From Acidobacteriota bacterium (GTDB lineage Bacteria > Acidobacteriota > Blastocatellia > Pyrinomonadales > Pyrinomonadaceae), in the NCBI GenBank assembly GCA_020200155.1, contig JAIVJG010000010.1:1-41509 (forward strand): a stretch of 41,509 bases of DNA. Direction: 5' to 3'. Positions 1-8,700 of the stretch are shown here, piece after piece. The stretch's first letter is position 1. Every line of letters starts with the position of its first letter. A program made the position numbers and the translations under genes. The notes beneath the pieces were generated by a model that saw only the letters and a program-made list of their open reading frames with translations, did not search any database and was not told the origin of the DNA.

Positions 1-1240
1 CGGGTACGCCACGCTTATTAAGTCCGGCAAGCATCGCGTCGTAGATGCGCGGCCAGTCGAGAGACGTGCTGACGAAGATGTCCGTGTCGGCGGACGCGAC
101 CGCCGGACTGTCGGGGACAATCTGCGGGCCTGCGATAAGGGCGGAGATGAAGGGGACGACGTTCAGAGGCTCGCCCGAAGCGTTCGCCACCAGAGCGCGC
201 ACAGCGATGGCGTCGCCTTCCAGCGCGACGGCGACGCCGAGCGCCTGCGGAGTGTGCAATCCGCCTTCCCACAACGAGCTGCCCAGCATTGCCATCAACA
301 TTCCCGTCTGGTCGGCGGTGACGGCGTGCGGCGGCGGCTGAGTTTCCTGACCATTCTCCGTGTTAGCCGCCGCCGGTTCTTTGCCCGCCTCAGACGGCTC
401 GCGGAGAATTTCGGCGGGGTCGGGCGTTTGCGATTCGACCGGCTTAATCTCAGGCGAGGAACTCTCGACCGGCGCTGGCAGATCGTTTGTTATTGGCACG
501 GGCTGCACCATTTCAAGCAACTCAGATGATGGGTCGCCATCTTTCCACGGCTTGTCTTTTCCAGTCCTCTCTTTTGTTTCGCGCTCCGCCTTCTCGTATG
601 TCAATCTCGAACTACGATCAAGGAGCGCGAAGTCGAGATAGAGAAAGACCGGCTCGGAGGCGAAGCGGCTGCTGACGGATTGGAAGCGCGCGTTCTCTGC
701 GAGGGGGTTTGCGCCGTCGCCCCTGAGTTGCTTGAAAGTGAAAGGTGCGTCCGCCGAGTAGAGCCAGCGCCCGGCGCGCTTGAGCGCGAACGTGGGCGCG
801 TCCGGTTGCTCCTTCGCACGCACGTTGCGCCGGGCCTTGCCCTTGCGCGTCGCGGCAGCCGTCTCCGGCTCGATGCCCAGCGATTGAGCCGCGAGGGCGC
901 GGAGCTTCGGCTCGAACTTCACCGCGCTCTCGGCTGAAGAAAGTTCGAGCGCCAACAGCACTCGCGGCAGGTGCTCGCGCGCCGGCATCGCAGAGACGAC
1001 GAGGCGCGACTCTTCGAGCGCCTCGCCGTTGACAGTCAGGAAATCCACGAGAGAGTTTAACTCCGGCGGAAACTCGCCCGTCAGTCGCAACGCCGCGAGC
1101 GCTGACTTCACTTCTCCGCTTCGCGCCAGTTGTCCGATCTTTCGCACCTCGCCGTGGACTGCATAGCTGTCCGCTGAAAGCAGTGTTTCGACGGGCCGGT
1201 CTGTCTCCCGACGCTGCGACTGCGGCGCGGGGGGCGTGGC
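1..1240 (-). CDS. Partial, 5'-disrupted secreted protein of unknown function
   Basis: The minus strand is open without a stop from 1240 down to the window edge (about 413 codons), so the C-terminus lies outside. The translation looks like real protein (for example ETLLSADSYAVHGEV near the start, EPVFLYLDFALLD in the middle, a Pro/Glu-rich linker around 300-560, then SLDWPRIYDAMLAGLNKRG at the edge). No family name is recognised. The frame is closed upstream by TAG at 1243-1241 and has no ATG near its beginning, so the start is missing. A run of six G on the plus strand (1229-1234) lies at the break. Removing one base there would join the ORF to another frame starting at ATG 1337 (MRKPIYTGALVFF), which begins like a signal peptide. 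I infer a frameshift, either real or a sequencing error. It is divergent from the cyclophilin gene. Confidence 0.6.
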
Positions 1241-1444
1241 CTATCGGACGGGCGTGGATATGCAAAATAAAAGTTTCGCCGATGCCGCGACGAGATTTGA
1301 AGAACACCAGCGCGCCGGTGTAGATTGGCTTCCGCATGAGTTGAGATGTCTGCGTGATAGTTGCATGGGCGGCGGTCGTCTCTGCGGAACGACCAAGCAC
1401 CGCTGTTAGTTTGAGAGCAGTTTTGATTATCCGGAAGGGGAAAA

Positions 1445-2161
1445 GTGAAAATGTCCCTCGCGAAACATTTGCTGATGCTGGCGCTCTGCGCCGCTTGTCT
1501 CTCTACGGCGGTCGCGCACGCGCAGGAGTCGGACGTAGTCAAGCCGTTGCCGCAAACAAATCAGGGCGCGACGCAGATGCCGAAGAAGGCCAACGCGCGC
1601 CCGGCTGCCGAGGCGGGGGCGAAGACCGAACCGTTCGACAAGGCCACTGTCGAGAAGATGGCCGGGCAGTGTGTGAAGCTTGAGACGGAGGCGGGCACGA
1701 TTGAGGTCGAGATGCTCGCAGGGATCGCGCCCGAAACCGTCCGCAACTTCCTCAATCTCGCCGCGACGGGCGCTTACGACACGACGACCTTCAGCCGCGT
1801 CGTCAAAGGCTTCGTCATACAGGGCGGCGACCTCGCCACGCGCGAGAAGCTGACGCCGGAACTTTCCAGACGAGCGGCTCGCACCATCCCGGACGAGCCG
1901 AACGCCGTCAGGCACGTGCGCGGTGTGGTTTCGATGGCACGCACGGGCGAGCCGAACAGCGCCACCACGCACTTCTTCATCCTCGCAGGCGAAGGGCCAC
2001 ACCTCGACGGCACTTTCGCCGCCTTCGGTCGCGTCCGCGACGGGATGGAAGTGGTGGATAAGATTAACGGCGCGGAAGTGGAGAACGAAAAGCCGTCCAA
2101 GCCCGTCCGCCTCAAACGTGCGGCAGTGGCCTCCTGCGCACCCATGCCGTCACTACCCTGA
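1445..2161 (+). CDS. Secreted cyclophilin-type peptidyl-prolyl isomerase
   Basis: A 238-residue protein that should catalyse cis-trans isomerisation of X-Pro bonds outside the cytoplasm. Residues 1-26 form a signal peptide ending AHA. Residues 27-75 are a low-complexity linker, and the cyclophilin domain covers about 76-230. Family signatures are visible: FSRVVKGFVIQGGD (116-129, with the catalytic-type R118, F123 and Q126), SMARTGEPNSATTHFFI (163-179) and LDGTFAAFGRV (187-197). The usual SQFFI glutamine is a histidine here (TTHFFI), a mild deviation. A purine-rich GGAAGGGG about 7 nt upstream supports the ATG at 1445; ATG 1451 is an alternative. It is a single gene with no operon partner, and the downstream region is non-coding. 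Confidence 0.93.
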   Translation: MKMSLAKHLLMLALCAACLSTAVAHAQESDVVKPLPQTNQGATQMPKKANARPAAEAGAKTEPFDKATVEKMAGQCVKLETEAGTIEVEMLAGIAPETVRNFLNLAATGAYDTTTFSRVVKGFVIQGGDLATREKLTPELSRRAARTIPDEPNAVRHVRGVVSMARTGEPNSATTHFFILAGEGPHLDGTFAAFGRVRDGMEVVDKINGAEVENEKPSKPVRLKRAAVASCAPMPSLP

Positions 2162-2368
2162 AGACTGAAGTCAGCGCGAGGCCGGCGACTTGAAGTCAAT
2201 GGCCCCGGCTTTGCCCTTCCCGCTCCGCGTTCAAACAGCGGCGTCCCTATTTTTCCTTTCAAGTGCCGGTGCGGAGAGCAACCCGTCTCTGCCAGGCGCG
2301 TTGCCCTCCGCAACCGTTGCCGCCCGCCGCGCGTCACCGTCCCGACAACGGCAACACGCGGCGAGGGA

Positions 2369-2428
2369 CTTGCGCGCTCTCCGCTACCGCACACGAAGTG
2401 CTGACGCAGTAGCGGTCGAGCGCTGAAG
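2369..2428. repeat. Long imperfect hairpin in intergenic DNA
   Basis: Nested complementary arms are visible: GCGCTC (2374-2379) with GAGCGC (2418-2423), CCGCTAC (2381-2387) with GTAGCGG (2409-2415), and an apical GCAC/GTGC pair (2389-2392, 2398-2401) around a 5-nt loop. CTT/AAG pairs extend the outer end. This could be a transcript-end structure for the cyclophilin gene, although it is about 210 nt past the stop and lacks a T-run, or part of a small RNA. Its function is not determined. Confidence 0.5.
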
Positions 2429-2596
2429 CCTTGAAGGCGCGCGTCGTTCGGTCTTTCGGCCCCACCAAACATCGCATCTCTTCGCACGCCTCCTCAATTT
2501 TTCAAATTTTCCGGATTCCGTGGTTGCAAGCTCCCCGAAAGTTCGCGCGGGATGAACAACCGTTTCAAGCGTCTGGAAGAAAATAGCGGAAGGGGT

Positions 2597-2751
2597 TTGA
2601 GGAAAACTTGAGCCTGCCTGAAATTTTCGAGGGTTTGTTGAGACTGAGAAAAAGCTTCGGATTTGCAAGGGTTTTGACGGGCTTGAGGAAAACTTGAGAC
2701 GCTTTGAGTAGGAATCCGGGCGGAGTGAGATTGACGAAAACGCTGCTTGAG
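2597..2751. promoter_or_regulatory. Cluster of TTGAG direct repeats at about 11-bp spacing
   Basis: TTGAG or TCGAG words start at 2597, 2608, 2627, 2638, 2683, 2694, 2704 and 2747. The pairs 2597/2608, 2627/2638 and 2683/2694 are each exactly 11 bp apart, one helical turn. Two of them share the core TTGAGGAAAACTTGAG. SARP-type regulators, which like the neighbouring ORF have a winged helix plus BTAD domain, are known to bind heptamer direct repeats with 11-bp spacing. A related pair occurs at 10335-10351. The location downstream of both flanking genes is puzzling, so an operator role is an inference. Confidence 0.35.
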
Positions 2752-2770
2752 TTGCGTCCTCTCCCGGCTT

Positions 2771-5700
2771 TTATTCGGAGTACATTCGCAGGAGCGTGGA
2801 CAGCGAGTGAGCGAGATCGGCGCGTGTGTACGTCCCGCCGGGGTTGAACTGCTCGTCGGTCGAGATCAGACCACGATCAATCGCCATCGCCACGTAAGGC
2901 TGCCACTGGCGGGGAATCGAACTCGCGTCCGTGATGGAGAGTTGCGGCGGCCTGGTTTGCGCTTCGGATTCGAGGCCTGCGGCGCGCACCAGCACGATGG
3001 CCGCGAGCAGGCGGCTGACGCGGTCGTCGGGACGGAAAGCTCCGCCGCGCATCGCGTCCGGGAAGAGCGCGCCGCCGGGCCGCGCCTGCGCGCTCTCGAC
3101 GTAGTTCATCGTCGTCATGCTGGTGACATCAGAGTAGCCGGGTTGCGCGGGAACGTAGAGCGGGATGCGTGCGCCGCCGACCATCGCCACCGCCAACTCC
3201 GAGCGCGTCACGGCGAAGGACGGGCGAAAATATTTTCCGTCGGGCCACATCGTGAAGGTGCGGATGGCCTGATGGATGTCTGCGACAAGCCGGCTGTCGA
3301 GACCGTCGAGGTCGAGCAGTGCAGAGTATTCGACGCGCGCCGCGTCAAACAGTCCCTTGTACTCCTGCGTCGTCACGCCGAGGCCGAGCGTATTCGTCAC
3401 GCTCACGCGCCATGCGCCGGACTGCGGCGCGCTGACCATCGTCCGCTCGCGCTTGCCGGTCAGGCCGGGCATGTTGAGCACGTTGACGGCGGCACGCCTC
3501 GTGCCGGACGGATCGTAGAGCGAGAGCGCGAGATCGTTGGTGCTCGTCAAAGGCCCCCAGCCGATGTCTGCGGCGGCGAGCACGGCATCCGCCGGAACCG
3601 TCACGTTGACGTTGCTCGCGCCGCCCGGCTTGACCGTGCCGGAGAACGCCAGCGTCGGCTCTTTGACGAACCTCATCTGCGCGCGATTGAAAGTGGCGCG
3701 GAACAACCCTATGCGGCGCTGCGGGAAAGCCGCTTCGAGCACCGCCGCGTGCGTGTTGAGTGAGCCGGCCCCGATCTCGTATTGATAGTAGGGCGGCAGC
3801 GGCGTCGCCGTGCGTTGCAGGATGGAGCGCACCTGCGCGGGCGTCAGGCTCGGATTCGTTTCGAGCATCAACACGATAGTCCCGGCGACTTCCGGCGCGC
3901 TGAAGCTGGTGCCGGTCGCGGTCGTGTAGTAAGGCAGTTCGCTGGACGAGAGTTGATCTGCATCCGAGCCGCCGGCGAGGCCGTTCGCGCCCGTCGTGTT
4001 CGCGCCGCTCGACGCGCGCAGGCTGAGGACGTTGACGCCCGGCGCGACCAGCGTCGGACGATAGTTGCGGCTGCCGAAGTCGCCGCGCGCGGAGAAGTCC
4101 GCCAGACGCCCGCGCTCATCCAGCGCGCCGACGCCGATAACCCACGGCGCGGCGGCGTAAGGATTCAGGGAGTGCAGGCCCGGCCCCGAATTCCCCGCCG
4201 AGAAGACGACGTTGACGCCGTGGTCGTAGAGCATTCTGGTGGCGACGTTGACGGGATCGTTCGTGTCGTAGATGGTGTTCGCAGAGAAGCTGCAATTGAC
4301 GACGCGCACGTCGAGGTCTAGGCGCGAGAGCAGGTAGTCGAAGCCCGCGAGCACGCTGAGAAGTGTCGCGTCGCCTGCGCTCAGGCCCACGAGCCGCGCC
4401 TTCGGGGCGTAGCCCGCGTACTTGCCGTTCGACTTCGCGCCGTTGCCGGCGATGATGCCGGCGACGAACGTGCCGTGCCCGCTCGCCTGATCTGTGCCCG
4501 TCGGACTCTCGATGGCCGAAGGGGGCAGGAAGCCGCCGGCGACGTTCGCGCCCTGCGCGTCGGCGAGTTTGATGTTTTTGATGACGTGGCCTGCGAGGTC
4601 TGCGTGCGTCGAGTCGAGGCCGGTGTCGAGCACGGCCACGCCGATTCCGTTGCCGGAGAGCGGGAGGCCGCCGTTGCGGTTCGTCAAATCAACGTCGGGG
4701 CGCACGCGCCTGACGCCGGTCGTCTGGCGGCTCGTGTCGGCGTTCCACTGGAGCGTCCGGTTGAGAGCGATGTGGCGCACAGCCTTGAGTTGCCGGATGG
4801 CGTTGAGCTGGCCGGGCGTCGCCGAGAGCGCCACCATCGGCAGCGCACGGTAGCGCGTGCCGCCGCGAAGTCCGAGGCTCTGAAGTTCCGCGATGTCCGA
4901 GTCCGTCACCGGCTGTTGATAGACGACGACCGCGTTCAGGTAGCTGTCGTCGGTCGCGCGGTAAAGCAGCGCGGCCAGTTCGGGGTCGAAACCGGCCAGC
5001 CCGCCGCCAACCTTGTCGCCCGCGCCCGTCGTCTCGAAAGCGTCGGCCCAGAGCGTCGTCAAGCCCACCACGCCGCTCATCATCACATTGTCCGCACCGG
5101 TCATCGTCAACGCGTCGGCCCCTGTCATCGTCAGGCCGTTCGTCGCGCCGGAGAAGATCGTGCCGTCCGTCTGCGTCACGATGACCTGAAACGCGCTGTC
5201 CAGATGGACGCTGTCGGCCCCTGTCATCGTCAGCCCGTCCGCGCCCGTCATGGTCAGGCCGTTGTTGCCGAACTGCTGCAAGCCGTCCACGCCGACCATC
5301 GTCAGGTTGTCCGCGCCCGTCATGGTCAGACCCTGCGCCTGCCGGATGACGATGGAGTTGGCGTGGTAGACGGTGCCGTCTGCGCCGGTCATGGTCAGGC
5401 CGTCAGCGCCGGTCATGGTCAGGCCGTCTGCGCCGGTCATGGTCAGGCCGTCAGCGTGCGAGGCCGCGTAACTGTTCGAGCCGGTATAAGCCACGCCGTC
5501 CGCGCCCGTGATGGTTGAGCCGTCCGCGCCCGTCATAGTCAATCCGTCGGAGCCGATCTTGAAGATGCCGTTGACGCCGAGGCCAAGCAGCGCGTCCGCG
5601 CCCGTCATCGTCAGCCCGGAGGTGTTGTCGTAGTAGATGCCGTCGGCCCCGGTCATCGTCAAGCCCTGCGTCTTCTCGACAAGGATGCCCGCGCTCGCCG

Positions 5701-8700
5701 GGATTGAACTCAGCAGGAGCATAAGGGCTAAAGAGATGGCTTGTCTGGAACTTTTCGGCACTTTCACAGGTCTTTCGGATCGGCGACGATGTTGGTTGAA
5801 GTTAAAAGTCCGTGCGGCTTCCGACACCAGGCAGGTTGCCCGCGCCGGGAAACAGGCTTGATACAGGGAACAGGCTTCATTAGGTTCGACGCCTAACTCT
5901 TTACGCAGGAGGCGTCGCAAATTTTCATACTGCTCGCGCACGGCGACGCGGTTGGCCTGCGCCGCCTGTGCGCGCATGATCATGCAGTGCACATCTTCGC
6001 GGAAGGGGTCTTCGCGCAAAATCTGTTGCGCCATGTGGAGCGAACGCGACCACTCCTCGGCCTTCTGCGCCGTCGAGGCGAGGAGTTCCAGCAGGCGCAG
6101 GTACTGTTCACGATAATAAGAGCGCTGCTCCTCGGCCCACTCGTCATAGCTGCCCTGCACGAACTCGCCGCGATAGAGCGCGACGGCCTCCTCGTAGGAT
6201 TTGACGAAACTCTCCTGCTCGCGCGAGCGGCGTGCCGCGTCGCCTTCCGTCACCAGGCGGTCGAACTCCTCGAAGTCGAAGCGATAGGAGAACTCCGGGT
6301 TGAGTTGATAGTCGCCGTCGCGGTAGAGCAGAAAGTTTTGCTTCAACGGCTGGTTGCTGTTGAGCGCCTTGCGTATGTGCGAGACGGTCGGGTGGAAATT
6401 CTTTTCAATCGCGCTGAAGTCGGCCTCGCCCCAGAAGGTATCTATGATCGTGTCCTTCGAGGCGCGGCGGTGGCGTCGCGACGCGATGAAGCACAGGATG
6501 TCGCGCGCTCGCTTCGTGACCCACGCGTCGGCGGCGAACGGGCGCGAAGGGTCTCGATAAATTTCGACCGAGCCGAGCATGTTGATCGCCAGGTCGGCGA
6601 CGGGGCCTTGCGCGATGACGACGACGGGCCGGAGCACTTCGACGGCGGGCGAAGGCGCGGCAGCGGTCGTCGCCGGGAGTTGTTCGCGCAAGTCCTGCGG
6701 GAGAAGCTCAGCCGCCTCCGGCGCGGCGAACAGCGACGGGTGCTGCGCGATCATGCGACCGAGCCAGTACTCGTAATCGTAGCGCGTCGCCAAATCCACG
6801 GCGCGGCGTAAGTGTTCGAGCATCGCGTTCTCGTCATCCGCGAGATGCTCGCAGACGGCGAGGGCGAGCGCGGCCTGCGCCTCGTTGTAGTAGAGGCCCT
6901 GCGCGCGAAAATATTTAAGGGCCGGGTAGAGGTCTGCGCGAGCCTCATCCTGCTTGCCCTGCGCGAGCAGCACACGCCCGCGCGCGAGCGTCGTGCGCTG
7001 GCAGCCCATCTCGTCGCCCGTCGCCGTGCGCGCTTCGATGAGACGGTCGAGCAAAGAGCGCGACTCGACGAGATCATTCATCTGGAGCGCGAGCATTCCC
7101 TTCTCTTCTAGCAACTCCGTGCGCGTCAGCTCGATGCCGGCCTCGTCGTAGGCTCGCGCCGCGCGGTCGTAGAACTCGACGGCGTGCGCCACGTCCTGCC
7201 GCCGTCGGTAGAGATTGCCGTAAGCCTCGAAAATCTCGCCGCGCAGGCCGGCCATGTTGAAGAGTTGGCAGCATTCGAGCGCGCGGTCTAGGTGTTGCTC
7301 GCAGGAAGCGAAGTCGCCCGTGTGCCAGTAGCAGCGCGCGATGTTGAGATGCGCGACCGATTCCTGCGGCATCGGCGGCGTGTCTGCTTCGTCGCGCAGC
7401 ATACGCCTGAGCCACCTGAGCGCCTCGCCGAAGTCGCCGCGAATCCCTGCGGGCGTTCCCAGATTGTGCGCGATCAGGCGCGCGTAATAGGCATCGCCGC
7501 GTTCCTCCGCCGATTGCAGCGCTGCGCGAAACTCTCGCTCGGCCTCCGTCCACTGGCCCAGCGCGACACGGCAAAGCCCGCGCGTGTTCCCGCATTTCGT
7601 CCGCACGACCGAATGCTCGTCCGTCAGTTCCACGGCGCGATCAAGATAAGAAAACGAAGTCGAGCAATCGCCGCGACGACGCGCGAGCGTGGCGAGCGAG
7701 TGGAGCGCCTCGGCCTCGCCCTCGTTGTCGCCCTGTTCATGCAGCAGCGATGCCGCGCGACGAAAGAGCGACTGTGCCGCGTCGAACTCGTCGCGCAGAC
7801 GAGACACTTCGGCGCGGTGCGCGAGTGCGCGCGGATGCGCTTCGAGCACAGGGGCGGGCAGGGCGTCGGCGAAAGCGGCGAGCGAAGAGAGTGCGCCCGC
7901 CGAAATCCACGCGCCGCCGCGCTCGGCGATCGTCAGCGCCGCGCGCTCGAAGTCTTCCGCCGCGAGCAGGTGGTGCATGGCCTGTTCCCACTGCCCGCGT
8001 TCGAGGAAATAATCGGCCACGCGCGCGTGCTCGGCGGCCAGGCCCGCGCGGCCCATCTCGACGCGCAGGCGACGCTGTAGAAAACTGCGGAAGAGCGGAT
8101 GCAGGCGATACTCTTCGCCGCGCCCGTCCGAGGCCAGCGTCATAAAGACGTTGCGGCGCACGAGCATCTGAAGCATCGAGCTGTTGTGCGCCTCCGGATA
8201 GAGGTGGCTGCAAGTCTCCGGCTCGACGCGTTCGAGCAGGCTGACGCGAAGCAGGAATCTCTGCACGCTCTCGGTTTCGTCGGCGAACACCTCTTCGGCG
8301 AAGTAGTCGAAGATGTCGCGCTCGGACTGCCGCAGCACTTCGATCAAGTCCGGCGAAGTCGCCGCCTCGCCTTCGGGCAAGCCGCGCGCCAGCGCCTGCC
8401 GCTGCGCCACCTGCCGGACGAGTTGCAGCGCGGTGATCCAGCCGTGTGTCCGCTCGCGATACTCGGCCAACTGCTCAGGCGTCAACTCAAGGTCGAAGAC
8501 TTTACGGAAAAGCTCGCGCGTCTCTTCGTCTGTGAAGAGCAGTTCGGCGCGGTCAACGACGGCGAGCGAAGCCTGCGTGCGCAGGCGCGAGAGCGCGAGC
8601 GGCGGCATGTCGCGCGAGATGATGATGACGTGCATCACGTCCGGCAGGTACGCGAGCAGGCGGTCAACGACGCGATGGACGGGCGTCTCCGTGCCGAGAT

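Larger units (their letters stand above)
2162..2770. other. Non-coding region between convergent genes
   Basis: About 600 bases separate the end of the cyclophilin gene from the end of the subtilase ORF. No reading frame here has protein-like composition. It holds a long imperfect hairpin (2369-2428) and, from 2597 on, a less GC-rich stretch with repeated TTGAG words. No clear terminator with a T-tract was found for either gene. Confidence 0.6.

Noticed and set aside
618-1400. 260-residue minus-strand frame starting at an ATG
   Set aside because: Over most of its length it is an Arg-rich wrong-frame translation. Only its first residues may be the displaced start of the gene at 1-1240.
5018-5665. 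Regularly repeated DNA that could be taken for a CRISPR array
   Set aside because: The 24-bp period, absence of unique spacers and a continuous reading frame show protein-coding octapeptide repeats.
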